Part shown: piece by piece, positions 1 through 11,499 of the stretch | Layout of the letters: each line of letters starts with the position of its first letter | Numbering within the stretch: position 1 is the first letter of the stretch | From: Gigaspora rosea | Lineage: Eukaryota > Glomeromycota > Glomeromycetes > Diversisporales > Gigasporaceae | NCBI GenBank assembly: GCA_003550325.1 | Contig: QKWP01000844.1 | Span: 33,363-97,362, forward strand | DNA: 64,000 nucleotides | Reading direction: 5' to 3' | Translations under genes and position numbers: made by a program | The notes under the pieces: generated by a model | Databases searched by the model: none | Told to the model about the DNA's origin: nothing | What the model saw: the letters and a program-made list of their open reading frames with translations, nothing else

Positions 1-137
1 TTTTATTTTACTTGAAATTTGGAGATAAGATGTTAAAATTTGTCTTTTTTGATCAAAAATCCAAAATTGTGCATCAAATCTCTAAATTACAAGTAAAATA
101 AAAACAAAACAGCAGATTTGATGCATATTTAGGTGGT

Positions 138-292
138 GAACAAGTTTACTTAGTGCATTTTGTTAGAATTAATTAATAAGTATTTGTGAATTTAAGATTT
201 TATAAAATTTTATTAATAAAATTCTATAAAATCTTATGATTCATAAAATTTTACTGATTTATTCTAACAAAATGCACTAAGTAAACTTGTTC
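138..292. repeat. Foldback MITE-like repeat with 32-bp terminal inverted repeats
   Basis: Bases 138-169 are exactly the reverse complement of 261-292 (outer end GAACAAGTTTACTTAGTGCA). The match weakens but continues about 8 bases further out on each side (GGTGGTGAAC against GGCGCTGAAC). The 90-base centre is A+T-rich and also partly self-complementary around TTTTATAAAATTTTATT. It is non-coding and has the form of a miniature inverted-repeat element. No clear target duplication is visible. Confidence 0.8.
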
Positions 293-320
293 AGCGCCAA
301 AAAATACATATAAATATATT

Positions 321-466
321 CAGACTCAGACCAGTCTGCAGACTTCAGACCAGACCCAGACCAGACTCTGACTTGACTAAAAAGTCTGAATATAAAAGTC
401 TGAGTCCGGTCCGAAAATCAGACCAGACTCAGACTTGACTAAAGTCTGGTTCGAGTCCGGTCTGTA
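321..466. repeat. Degenerate CAGACT/AGTCTG simple repeat
   Basis: Short words CAGACC, CAGACT, AGTCTG and AGTCCGGTC recur on both strands through this stretch, giving locally higher G+C than the surroundings. Related TCCGG-rich words occur at 22040-22215 and 23840-23940. It is non-coding. Confidence 0.7.
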
Positions 467-475
467 GGTGCACTA

Positions 476-1162
476 GTTGGGATTAAGATAAATATCTCTG
501 TTTACTTATTGTTCTTGAGTATTTGTATTCTTCTACTAATCTTCGGGTCTCCATTTTCTTGTAGCTTATAGTGTTCTAGTGCCGAATTTCAATCATTTAC
601 TTCTCATAACAATTGTCACGTGGAGTCACGAGAATCAGAGCTAAGTTAGCTCAAGTGCAGAGATTGACAATCAGTTGACAATGAGGTCACAGAGACAAGA
701 AGACTATTATGATAAACGATTTTACAAAAAGGATGGATTTTTTTATAGAACAAAATAAGTATACATTTTTATTTAATTAAAGAAAATAGTACAAAGAAAA
801 TAAGAAGTTCTATAGCTAACACTTCTACTCTAATTTGAAGGTTACTAACTAGAACTTATGCAAACTATTCTGAACTATTCGAAAACTGTTCTGAACTACT
901 CTTTCCTTCAATGAGCCTAAGACTCTAATATACTTTTAATTACAGACTAAAAATTGATTTAATGGATTCAATTAAATCTATGGATTCTTTTGACTCTTTC
1001 AACTCTTTCAATTCCATCGAGTCCATTGAGTCCATCAAGTCATGGTCTTACTATAAATGGTAATACTACAATGTAATATTTTAAAATAGAAAATATATAT
1101 ATATATAGAAATAAAAAACTAAAAATAGATATTGAGCACAGCCTTAACTTCTGGTTATATAG
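476..1162 (+). repeat. Dispersed repeat, probably LTR-retroelement derived
   Basis: Bases 476-570 match 8903-8999 (GTTGGGATTAAGATAA to CTTGTAGCTTAT). Bases about 572-1162 match 25021-25616 in inverted orientation, with roughly 10 percent differences and small indels. The shared part runs from GTTCTAGTGC to GGTTATATAG and includes the recognisable stretch TCCATTGAGTCCATCAAGTC. Because the first 95 bases also adjoin a retroelement-like ORF at 8.0-8.6 kb, I infer LTR or untranslated retroelement sequence. No open reading frame is supported. Confidence 0.6.
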
Positions 1163-2880
1163 ATTGGATTAGCTCTTCACAACTCTCCCATCCTTATTTT
1201 CGAGTTCTACAAAAAAAAGGGAGAATTGAGGTTTGGATACTTCTTTAAGCTAGGGCACCGACGACCTAGACTGGATTGAGCTTAATATTAGATTTTGGTC
1301 TTGTAAGTATGTTTCTTTACTCTTTCCCAGTTTATCTTTGTCAATGCCAATTCCGTTTTAATAGCAGTATCCAATCTGATAGATACTACTTTATTTGGCT
1401 TTTCACATGAGCCTGTGATGTATGTGGGGTTATGCTTTGATATCCATCCAGGGTTTCCTCATAAGACTTATCTGGCATGAGATATGAATGCTTCCTTCTT
1501 TCTTTTCGTCCTAAACTTTCATTTTTTTCTTTACTCAGTTTTCCTATGGTTACACTTTGATATTCCTCTGGGACTTCCCTTGAGTCTTATTTAGCAGGTA
1601 ATATGAAGGTTTTCTTCCTTATTTTCATCCTATACGTTCAAGTTCTTTTCTGGAATTTCTTTCTATTCTTGTTTTATCTCTTTGTCCTAGGTTTTGTTAT
1701 CACTTTTTCTTTACCATCATGGTACAGTTTTTTGTAAATTTTTGTTTCGAGTATAAGTACAATGGGCCACTGAGTTTTTTTTTTCTGCTTATAATCTACT
1801 GAAGTTAATTTATTTCTGAGAAATTTTTATAAAGTCGAATTTCGAGGCACAAGATAAGATTGGTAATTTTGCTTCTCCAGAAGTTATAAAGTGCTATCTA
1901 AAATTTGCTGGGGGTGTCAGTTTGAATGATTAACACGATCTTGGGTCCTGCTTTCAAAATTACACATAAATAGAGAGGAGGCATTTGAATTCTATCAGAG
2001 GTGGATATTCTTAAAAAAAAGGTCAAGTTCCTCTTTTTTTTCATTTTCACGTTGACTTAGGTCATCTTCCAGATAATTTCAAATACTTTTTAGGGCAACC
2101 TTTGAGATATATAATATCCTACAAGTCTTGGGCAAAAGGTTGATTAGGCTTCTTATATCATAGTAGGAGTAGGTAGGTAATCAGTTGATCTTTATGATAA
2201 TCCAGGATCTCAGAATCATGGTTTCGAGAATAAGTATAATGGGTCAAGTTTTCAGAGGGTCCACTAATGGTAAGTTCTAGTTGTCTTTGATATTGATGAA
2301 TTTCGGGTCTTTGGGATGGACTTTACTTGGCAATTTTTTTGGACTCTCGTACAGTTTTTTCCTCTCTTTTATTATTTTTTTTTTAACTTTTATTTTTTTG
2401 TTAGTCACGGGTTCGAGTTCAGTTCAATTTAGTGTACTTTTAGGATTATTTCAGAAACTCCTCAAGAGCATCTTTAGTAGAACAACTCTAAAGGCGGTCA
2501 GACTTCAGTATACTTCTTTTGAAACCTCGATAATTAGAGTGATTAGGGCCTCTCAGCTCACTCTAACCCATTCCAATTAACCATGCTCTAACATCAGATC
2601 TTTCTTTTCGGTTATGCGCCCCACTTTCGCGCATAATGGTCATGACTCTCTATTTCCTTCATTGTCATATTCAATTACCAACTAGGGTCCCTCAACTTAC
2701 CCTAATTCATTCTGACCAACCTCTCTCTCTTGTTAGATTTGTCTTATGTTTTCGTTTTTTAACTTTATCCAAGAATCTAAGATAATTTACTCTATCATTT
2801 CTAAAAATTGCATTCTTTATAGTTTGAATTTTTAATATTTCCACTCTATTTATTGAGTTTACTCATTATATCTGCAGTAG
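1163..2880. other. Gene-free T-rich DNA with an internal direct repeat
   Basis: No credible gene is seen. Bases about 1425-1520 and 1550-1645 are diverged direct copies of one unit (CTTTGATATCC...AGG...CTTATCTGGCA; then CTTTGATATTCC...GGG...CTTATTTAGCA). A 99-codon open frame at 2281-2580 begins with TTG and encodes a phenylalanine-rich string typical of T-runs, so it is not called. Pyrimidine bias suggests an old retroelement tail, but this is inference only. Confidence 0.5.
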
Positions 2881-3742
2881 GCCATTTTTAAGGATCAGAA
2901 TTTATGCATTAATTTGCCAATTTTATATGGCAATTAGGATTTTTTAGGTCACTCTTTTCTACAAATTTTTATTGCAAGGTACTTAAAATTGAGATTTAGA
3001 TGATCGTTCTTAGCCAATTATTCCTAATAGCTAACTATTTGTTGCCATTGCATAATGTCCTTTATCTAAAACTTTAGTGCTATACGGTAAAATTCCATAA
3101 ATGCTGCCTTTAATAGTCCCAAGTCTGCAATGTAAGCACTACAAAAATTGTTTTGCAAAATTTTAATACTATCCAATTTATTTTGACACAAAGTGAAGAT
3201 TTTTGTTACCAGAATTCTATTGCTGCATGCTCCAAGACAAGAATATAATCTTTTTAAAGTATCATCTCTTAAGATACCAAACCATTTTAAAATAGTTAAA
3301 TCTTTAAGCCCAATATTACAATATGTTTTTAACTTTCCTTTAAATTCTTCGTGTCATTTATCTAATCTATAACATAATTTAAGTACTATAGTATTTTATT
3401 TTGTAATTATTCTAATACAGTTTTCTTTTTCAGCTTTTTAGCCAAATATCCATTTAATTTTAGAATCACAAAATTAAACTATTGAATTAAAGTTTTGAGT
3501 TGGAATACATTGGTAAGATTCGTGGCAATAGATTTTTTTTTTCTAAGGCTAACTTCATTTATTTCTTCTGGATCAAAGGCCATACTTGCATACCATAGTA
3601 TGTATAAGGAAATATCTTTTTTTAGGTCTTTTGTATATTGAATCATTTTTAACTTTTCTAACACCTGTTTACCTTTACAGGAACGTTTTTGAGTTCAAAG
3701 TGTATTCCAATCTTGGGAACTCATAAGTTTAGATATCAGGAT
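2881..3742 (-). other. Unassigned A+T-rich DNA with a 61-codon minus-strand open frame
   Basis: No recognisable domain is present. A minus-strand frame at 3479-3664 reads LEKLKMIQYTKDLKKDIS near its start and could be a decayed C-terminal part of the Sel1-type pseudogene just upstream on the same strand. There is no repeat signature to prove it, so it is left unassigned. Confidence 0.3.
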
Positions 3743-5200
3743 TCACATATATATAGGTTTTCCAATAGCAATATTCAATGTTATATGCTTTATTCCAGTA
3801 ATATATCTTAGCAAAATTATAATACTTAAGGTATATATTATGTTTATTTGCCCAATATTAATCTCGTTCATATACTCAGTATCATGAGTACTTAAAACTA
3901 CTCTATAGTTTTTGTCCAGTTTCAATCTTCGTGCAATTTTTGGCATTACATTGCAATTTTTCGGTAAGTCTTGCAACATTTTTTTGGTAATTTCAATTCC
4001 ATAACGATAAAAATAACTAATATTATATATTCCTTCGATATGGCCTATACTAGCCACTTTCAGATCATTTTTAAATGCTTTATATTTGTCCTTCTTAACT
4101 CTGATCCATCAACATTATTTGTTCTACCATATGATCTATATTAGCAGATTTTTTATTGAATGCTATTTTTTTATCTAAAATAGTACCTATTTTATTTTGA
4201 TAGTATGGTTCATAATTGGACTGTTCTTTTGAGATACCTTTGCATTTTTCGATTGCCATTTAAATATAGTATTAATCGTTTCTGCAGTAAGCTCTATTCT
4301 GGTAGCAATATCCAAAGCTACTCATTCTGCTTGTATTACCAACACGAGTTGGCAATCGATAATAGCTGGAGGTCTTATTTTTATCTGTTTCGACTTCATC
4401 TCAAGGATCACCCATTTTGCAGATGTTTGAAAACAAATGAATTATTGGTGTTCATCTTTTTCAGTTCTCATTCCATTAGAATAACAGTGACCAACTTTAT
4501 TTATTCTGTATGCATTACTTATATTAACAGATTTTTGAGCATAAATAAGCAACTTGTGCTCTTTGCCCTTAAAACTAATTCTACTTTCTTTTTCATCTTT
4601 AATAGATCCCAGACGCCCCTTGCAGTCTTGGTCTTTTTCATTACTATTTCTATTTTTATGATGATATCCAATTCCATGAATATTGCTATAGTCCATGAAT
4701 TCTGAATAAAGACTGAAAACATTATCTTCATCCTCTTTAACTCCAATTACAGCTCGACTACAATTGTCAACATTCACTATTTCTTTAGTAGATTCTGTGG
4801 TAAGAGATTTTTTTATTTTACTCTTCTTATTCCATTTGCATGTTAATTGAAATCTTTAACCTGTTTTAACCATCTTTCACAGGCATGGTTTAGTGCTTCA
4901 CTATCTAGAGGTTTTGTGAGTTTATTGTTATTCTTTCTTTCACTGCTTTCATCTTTGACTTCAACTAACATTTTTTGATCATTTTCTTCTAGGGCTTTGT
5001 CTTCGACTATTTCCTCAAATTTTGTAAGTTTGTTTGTTATTTCTTCATCTCCTTTTTGATCTGATTCATATACTTCTTGTTTACTAATTTTTGCTGATTG
5101 TTAACAATGTGTTTATGTCTTGTTTTCATCCACTGTGCCACTCGCTTCATTTTTAGAGGTGTATATATCATTGTGGTAATGATTTCTCTGGTTAGCAGGC
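3743..5200 (-). pseudogene. Decayed Sel1-repeat protein gene
   Basis: Reading the minus strand in shifting frames gives a hydrophilic N-terminal region (about 5200-4855, with SDQKGDEEITNKLTKFEE and ALNHACERWLKQVKDF), then Sel1-like units: YSNIHGIGYHHKNRNSNEKD (about 4700), INKVGHCYSNGMRTEKDEHQ (about 4470), SSFGYCYQN (about 4300) and IGHIEGIYNISYFYRYGIE (about 4040). These follow the Sel1 pattern of paired helices with G-x-x-Y/C-Y-x-x-G. Sel1 repeats are alpha-helical solenoids for protein binding, common at the C-terminus of kinase-like proteins in arbuscular mycorrhizal fungi. At least three frameshifts and several stops (the first just after WLKQVKDFN) show the gene is dead. No kinase domain is seen upstream; instead a retroelement-like ORF lies there on the same strand. 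Confidence 0.65.
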
Positions 5201-5339
5201 TTAAGTTTCTTAGATCTTTTGAATAGGAACTTGGTTGAACTAAGCTTCAGAATATAGACTCGAGATAGGTAGTTTTATTTATAGAAGCATTGGGCTGAGT
5301 ATATGGACATGAGCATTCAGTTTCTCCTAGTGTGTAATA

Positions 5340-7997
5340 CATTAGCGAATTATATAAATGTAATCTTACGTAAGTTATTACAGCCCGAAAACTTGCGCAA
5401 GTATTACAAATCGACGCGAAATATTTCGCAATTTTCAATTACTGAATATTACGAAATACATATGTAAAAAATTACACAATATTACATCACAATAATTCGA
5501 AATAAATCGCAACAATGCGCATTTAAATACCCATAACAAGGACTATCGATAAAAATAGTAATCAGTAATACTCAGCTAATGCGCACACGAGGTAATATTT
5601 TGATATTTTCTCATTGTTTTGCAATATTTTGCAAATTTTTGCAAATTTTCAAAAATTTTTAAAAATAAATAAACGATATACATATTCACATAATCATGCT
5701 TTTTTACAGGTTTTCGCAATATTTCGCACAGTTTCGCAATTTAATATAAAATTTTTATTTTTTATTTATTATTATATATTATATTTTACAGTTATTAAAT
5801 ATACGTTTTTAATTAATATTACATAGTTTATTATATATTACATATTATTTCTACATTATTACAAATATTTTAAACTACTTTCGCACTTCGTCACATCTAA
5901 TTCTATCACTATATACAAAAAACTAACTCTACACACTTATTTTCGCTCATCCACAGTTAGTTATTATCTCCGCTTTTTTGTTTTTGAAAGTGTCAGAAGT
6001 CATCGTTGGAATGCGCAAGGTTTTGAAAAGTTGTTGTTTTTCTCGCAAAGTACCGAAATAAAATAAATTATGTAATAAAAAAACAAAAACAAAAAACATA
6101 AAACAAAAAAAAAATGAAGCAAAACTTTGCAAGAACTTGCAAAAACTTGCAAAAATTAGTAAAAACTTGCAAAAACTTGCGCTCATTTCTCTAAAAAAGC
6201 ATTCTTAAAAATTTAGAAATTGCTAGAGGTGTGTTCTTGAAAGTGTTGGAAGTCATAGTTGGAATGCACAATAGTTCGAAAAGTTTTGTTTTTTCGCAAA
6301 GTGCCAAAATAAAATAAATTTATAAAAAAATTTTAAAAATAAACTAAAAAAACAAAAACAAAAAACACGAAACGAAAAAATAAATGAAACGAAACCTTGC
6401 AAGAATTTGCAAAAACTTGCAAAAACTTGTGAAAACTTGCGAAAACTTGCGCTCATTTCTCTAAAGAAGTGTTCATAAAAATTTAGAAATTGCTGGTATG
6501 TGTTCTTGAAAGTGTTGAAAGTCGTAGTTGGCATGTGCAAGGTTTCGAAAAGTTGTTAGTTTTCTCGCAAAGTGCCGAAATAAAATAAATTAATTGGTGA
6601 TTCACCAGTCAACCAGAGAGTCATCATAGTAAAAAGTGACTCAGATTACTATATAAATTTACTATAGTGCGAATGTGGCGTGCATGTATTTAAAACTTTT
6701 TTTTATACTAAGTTAATCATCTTTCTGGCTTAAAAGACTTTTGTAAAGCTCATTAAAANGCGCAAGGTTTCGAAAAGTTGTTGTTTTTTACGCAAAATGC
6801 CAAAATAAAATAAATTAATAAAAAAAGTTTAAAAATAAACAAAAAAAACAAAAACAAAAAACATGAAACAAAAAAAAAATAAAGCGAAACCTTGCAAAAA
6901 CTTGCAAAAATTAGCAAAAACTTGTGAAAACTTGTACCTATTTTTCTAAAGAAACGTTTTTAAAAATTTAGAAAGTCGTCGATAGAATGCGCAAGGTTTC
7001 GAAAAGTTGTTTTTCTCGTGCCGAAATAAATAAATTAATAAAAAAAATTTAAAAATAAACCAAAAAACAAAAACAAAAACCACAAAACAAAAAAAAATGA
7101 AACAAAACCTTGCAAGAACTTGCAAAAACTTGCAAAAATTTGTGAAAATTTGTGAAAACTTGCACACATTTTTTTAAAAAAGTGTTCTTGAAAATTTAGA
7201 AATTTCTGAGAGTGTGTTCTTGAAAGTGTCAGAAGTTGTAGTTGGCATATGCAATAGTTCGAAAAGTTTGTTTTCTTGCAAAGTGCCAAAATAAAATAAA
7301 TTAATAAAAAAATTTTAAAAATAAACCAAAAAAACAAAAACAAAAAACACAAAACGAAAAAAATAAATGAAATGAAACCTTGCAAGAACTTGCAAAAACT
7401 TGCAAAAACTTGTGAAAACTTGTGAAAACTTGCGCCCATTTCTTTAATGAAGCGTTCTTGAAAGTTTAGAAATTGCTGGAGGTTTGTTCTTGAAAGTGTC
7501 AGAAGTCGTTAGTTTGTGCAAGGTTTTAAAAAGTTGGGTGTTTTTCTTGTAAAGTGCCGAAATAATAAAAAAATTAAAAAATAAATAAATAAAAAAAAAT
7601 AGACAAAAACAAACGAAAACAAACAAAACAAACGAAACTAAAATAAAAAACAAAAAAGTAAAAAAAAATAGAATATTTAATTATAAATAAAAGATCTAAT
7701 CTGATATTGTAGTACAGAATTTGAACATCATCAAACTATTTCGAACTTTTTGAAAAATTAGTCTAATGTGCGATCCAAGTTACAGATCTACTAATCTAGC
7801 TTGGTTTCCTAGTCCTAAAATATTTTGAAAGGGATTGAAATATTTCGTAATATATTTTGAAATATTTCGAAATTACTTTTGTAATATTTTGAAAATTTGA
7901 TATTTCGAAATATTTTGAAATATATTACGTAATATTTTGCTTATATTACAGTTCGTAAAATCTTACATAAGATTACACTATTATAAATTTGCTGATG
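5340..7997. mobile_element. Non-autonomous TIR element (CATCAGC family) with TA target duplication
   Basis: The left end CATTAGCGAATTATATAAAT and the reverse complement of the right end, CATCAGCAAATTTATAATAG, are matching termini. Both continue into GTAATCTTA(C/T)GTAAG. TA lies directly outside both ends (5338-5339 and 7998-7999), fitting a Tc1/mariner-type target duplication. Inside each end are palindromic A+T words such as ATATTTCGAAATATT. The interior has no transposase: about 500 bp of unique A+T DNA, then a 265-bp tandem array. The element interrupts the retroelement-like ORF described separately. Related copies occur at 9000-21256 and 11396-18086. The single N at 6759 lies inside the array, so copy number there is uncertain. 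Confidence 0.75.
5965..7660. repeat. Tandem array of about 265-bp units inside the TIR element
   Basis: The landmark GTTCGAAAAGT / GGTTTCGAAAAGTTG recurs at about 6019, 6273, 6543, 6766, 6993, 7256 and 7522, a period of about 265 bp. Each unit contains a CTTGCAAAAA microsatellite, an A-rich stretch, and TTAGAAATTGCT...GTTCTTGAAAGTGT. An unrelated segment (about 6590-6758) and an N interrupt it. Long minus-strand open frames here only translate the microsatellite as repeated ASFCKFLQ and are not genes. Confidence 0.8.
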
Positions 7998-8640
7998 TAG
8001 ATATCAAAAGCTTTTGTAACATGGTTCTTTTTATTTTGTTGCTTTGTTAGAGGATTCCTCTTTTTTACCGGTGGGACTATTTGGATATACGAAAGTAAGT
8101 ATATAATTGGCACATTCTCTTTGTTTTTATTGTTCGTTAAATCTTCTAATATTCTTAACGCTATTTCCAGGTCCTGGCTAAACTGTGCATTGTTAGTATA
8201 GTTATTACTAACAGCTTCATCTACGAGCTGTTGGAATTGGGCAGCTTGCTTATCGGTAAGAGTCTTTGCTAGAGCAATACATTTTCCATATAACTCCTGT
8301 GTTTTCGAATCTCTACTAACTATAGGTCCTATTTCTTCTCTTATATTATAGACTTCATGGCCATTGATTTTCTTCCAGCTAGGTCTTATGAGCAAATTTC
8401 TTCTTCAATTCAGCAGGTAGAAATGTCTATGATGTCTTGTAGAAGTTTCGACTGTATATCCTTCTTCGTAATTGAAATAGATAGGCCTTGGAATTGTATA
8501 TATAGGTCGTGGTCTTGACACTTTATTAATATAGATATTTAATATATCCTCAAGCCTATTATTTAATTGTTAAAGTTCTTTAGATATTTGTTTTAATTCA
8601 GCATCTATTTTGATTGATTTGATTTTATAGTCTATTGTTG

Positions 8641-8999
8641 AGTTGGTATAAAGTCTTTGCTTCAGGTATATTGTGAAGTTCAATCTCACAGTTAAATGAG
8701 ATAATTCGATCTCACAGTCACCACCAATTGTCAAGTTTTGATTTACAGGAGTTTACTAGTATAATCACTAACTACCCTTGTACCTTAGCTAAAAAACTAT
8801 TTACTACAGGTTAAGACTTCTAAACCTTAATCTGGCAGGCAGAAAGAGGCATGAAAAAACTTTATGTGGGTCTCAAGGTTCAGAAAGTCTTGTGATAGCA
8901 AAGTTGGGATTAAGATAAGTATCTCTGTTTATTTCTTATTGTTCTTGAGTATTTGTATTTTCTACTAATCTTCAGGTCTTCCTTTTCTTGTAGCTTATG
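8641..8999 (-). repeat. LTR-like sequence upstream of the gag-like ORF
   Basis: Bases 8903-8999 repeat 476-570. Read on the minus strand, this block lies directly upstream of the gag-like frame. A plausible LTR end is AAATCAAAACTTGACA (near 8730), followed by TTGGTGGTGACTGTGAGATC, where a primer-binding site would be expected. I cannot assign the tRNA. The repeat is cut at 8999 by the TIR element starting at 9000. Confidence 0.45.
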
Positions 9000-10577
9000 C
9001 ATCAGCGAATTATATATACGTAATCTTACGTAAGATTAATATTACAAAAATCTTATGATCTACGCAGTAGATTACACAATATATTACGCTATATTACAGT
9101 AATATTATGGTTATTATTTCGAAATATTTCGAAATATATTGCAAATAAAAAATGCAAATTACCCGCCTACAAGGATCATGCACTCATGCAAATCAATAAA
9201 CTAAAGTGCATAGAAGGTATTATTTTGATATTTTTGCATTGTTTAACAATATTTAGCAAATTTTCGCAAATTTTCAAAAATTTTTAAAAATAAATAAACG
9301 ATATACATATTATATAATTATGCTTTTTTACAGGTTTTGCAATATTTCGCACAGTTTCGCAATTTAATATTAAATTGTATATTTATTTACTTATTACAGT
9401 CATCTCTCCCTATAGATCATCCTATAGTCATCTCCCATATAATCACAAACTCAATACAATCACATGGTTTTTGGTTACCGATTTTTTTGTTATTAAAACC
9501 TCTTCTATATAGTCACAAATGCTTATAATCACTATCACATATAATTTCATATTTATAGATATTTTTTAATAGTAAAATGACTTCCATATAATCATACCCA
9601 CATGGGCCAGGTAGGGCCAGGTACGGTAATACAAGCTCCTGGAGAGGAAATAGCCAATCAGAGAGTGCAAAATTTTTGTTTTAAGCGTTGCAAATACTTA
9701 AGAGATCGAAGTTAAAATAACAAAGTTACATATACATACAGCATGCTAAGGTTAGTTCTATAACTTCATACTGAATAATTCATTTCAGAATCAAACGAAA
9801 ACCCCTACATGCTATAAAAAAGTTATTGAAAGAATTGAAAGGTATTTGTGATATATCGAGATATTTATTGAATTCGCTCTGTGAATTAATAGTTGGTAAC
9901 TTATATAAGTATGTTACAAAATAATTAGGCAAATGATCTTATTGAGGGAAGTTTAAAAACTATTAAGGAAAATTTCTTGATTTAAGGAACAAGAATTTCA
10001 AGCGATAACTAGATAACACAACTTTTTTTTTACTAGCGATATTTTTTAATAGGGTTAAAAGGTTTGTTCACCATGTTCATTTCTTGACTTAGATTGATTG
10101 CCAAATCAAATTCAATTATAGTTGTGCATTTACGCATATGAGTCAGATCAAATTTTTACATCCTTCAATAGGGGTTTCATAATTAAAATCAGAGAATTTT
10201 ATTTATTTTTCTGATTTATAATAAGAAACTAGCCAGTATCTTCTATTTTCCTGTACCCACGAGTTTTATAGAAACCGTAAAATAATAAAATTATATTCTA
10301 AAATATAAAATTAAATGTTGATGCAGCCTGTGTCATGATGAAGATTTGTAATAAGACAAAAAACATTCTTTAGGTTTAATAAGTTTAAATTATAGAAGCT
10401 TCACTTATACTGTAGTATTAATTACTTATGAGAGTTAACAAAGGTAGTAGTACCTCGATCCTATTCTTTAATTAAAGGCCATTCAATCGAATCTGAATAC
10501 TACTTTGTATATAACCTAAATCTGGACGAATCTGGATTTAATTATTCAATCTATATTTTATATGAATCGTTAGTATG

Positions 10578-10602
10578 ATGGGTGGCACTTCATGCCACCC
10601 AT
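10578..10602. repeat. Short perfect hairpin
   Basis: ATGGGTGGCA and TGCCACCCAT flank a five-base loop. The corresponding site in the inverted relative near 38476-38500 keeps a GTGGCACGAAGTGCCAC hairpin with a changed loop, so the stem is retained between copies. Confidence 0.6.
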
Positions 10603-11087
10603 GTTACTCAGTACATTTGGTCGTGTTGGCAATTTTTTGCGGCCAATTTTTTTAGTAATTGGTTGGCAAATGGCCAACGGCCAATTGTCTAATATTTAAA
10701 TTTCGGGCAAAAATTTCTAACTTACACAATATTAAAAAAGACTATATTGTATTAGATTGCTTGTTGCAGTTTTATTATAAGGTATTTAATACAGTAAATA
10801 AAAAAAATTTAATCTTTATTTTAAACAATAAATAGTAATTGAGGCTCATTAATATAAAGTTTAATGTTAATATGGATAAAGTAGATGAAACATGTAATTT
10901 TTATATCATAAAATATATAAGCCATTTGTGTCAGTAAAGTTTTAAATACACTTCGGGGAAATTGATCTTTTTAAAGAAAATCGGTGCTGATCTGCCTATC
11001 TGAAATTGAGATCTACTAGAATGTGTAACAAGAAATTTCATCAAAAGAAGTATAAATAAAATGTAAGTTTGCAAGGTGGGTAGTACT

Positions 11088-11182
11088 CTAGTAATGGTTT
11101 ACGAATTCGAAATAGTAAATATCATTTTCTAAATCATCACTATCATCATCTGATGATTCTTCGTAGTGAAAATTAGGTGTAT
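11088..11182 (-). pseudogene. Acidic terminal exon of the pogo-like element
   Basis: On the minus strand an acceptor (TTAAATAG) precedes a 95-base exon reading TPNFHYEESSDDDSDDLEND and then IYYFEFVNHY to a TAG stop at 11088-11090. The inverted relative carries the same 95-base exon at 37893-37987, with the acceptor, frame and stop kept and only a few changes. Retention in two copies suggests it was once coding. I infer it is the acidic C-terminal tail of a transposase or accessory protein whose body has been lost; pogo-type transposases often end in an acidic tail. No upstream exon with a catalytic domain is found in either copy, so it is called a gene fragment. Confidence 0.45.
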
Positions 11183-11262
11183 CTATTTAATTAATTTAAT
11201 TAAAGATTATTAATAATATAACAAAAAACTTTAGCTTTCATTAATTATCTGGGCTGCTTGCT

Positions 11263-11340
11263 GTCAATAGAAATCAAGCAGATTAATATTTCAAAAAATT
11301 AATTTTTTTTGAAATGTCAATCTGCTTGATTTCTATTGAC
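11263..11340. repeat. Long near-perfect hairpin
   Basis: GTCAATAGAAATCAAGCAGA and its reverse complement flank an A+T centre (TTTCAAAAAATTAATTTTTTTTGAAA), giving a roughly 38-bp stem. A slightly diverged version lies at about 37738-37812 and is there bounded by TTGCTGTC / CAGCAGCCC. It is probably a tiny MITE inserted before the parent elements were copied. Confidence 0.7.
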
Positions 11341-11499
11341 TGCAATCCATCTATTTTATAAATATTAGTAGCCTGAAACTACTAATTTTATAAAATTGTC
11401 ATCAGCAAATTTATAATAGTATAATCTTAAGTAAGTTTTTACGGTTTGTAAGAAAATTGTAAACTTGCGTAAAATTTAACATAAAACTACATAAGCCTT

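Larger units (their letters stand above)
5247..8640 (-). pseudogene. Retroelement gag-like ORF split by a TIR element
   Basis: The minus strand from about 8640 encodes a charged, possibly coiled-coil start (KSIKIDAELKQISKEL, then a stop), then SRPRPIYTIPRPIYFNYEEG, another stop, and an open stretch of about 130 codons from 8395 containing SWKKINGHEVYNIREE and LTDKQAAQFQQLVDEA. The frame runs into the inverted repeat of the inserted element at 7997, so the last eight codons of that ORF are element sequence. Taking out bases 5340-7997 and one copy of the TA lets the same frame continue through 5339-5250 (YYTLGETECSCPYTQPNAS) to a TGA stop at 5247-5249, which shows both halves belong to one gene. 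The LTR-like sequence immediately upstream (8641-8999) suggests a gag-type first ORF of an LTR retroelement. The protein family is not recognised; a host gene is possible. Confidence 0.55.

Noticed and set aside
2281..2580. 99-codon plus-strand frame
   Set aside because: Starts with TTG, hydrophobic string from T-rich DNA, no homologous pattern recognised and no splice context.
4205..4705. 166-codon plus-strand frame
   Set aside because: It lies antisense to the decayed Sel1 repeats; the minus-strand translation has the recognisable repeat pattern.
5947..7653. Several minus-strand open frames of 70-134 codons in the satellite
   Set aside because: They translate the GCAAGTTTTTGCAAG microsatellite and T-runs as repeated ASFCKFLQ plus poly-Phe. 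They overlap in different frames and start from repeat text.
11263..11340. microRNA-type precursor hairpin
   Set aside because: Its perfect symmetry and presence inside transposon copies fit a tiny MITE; nothing supports processing.
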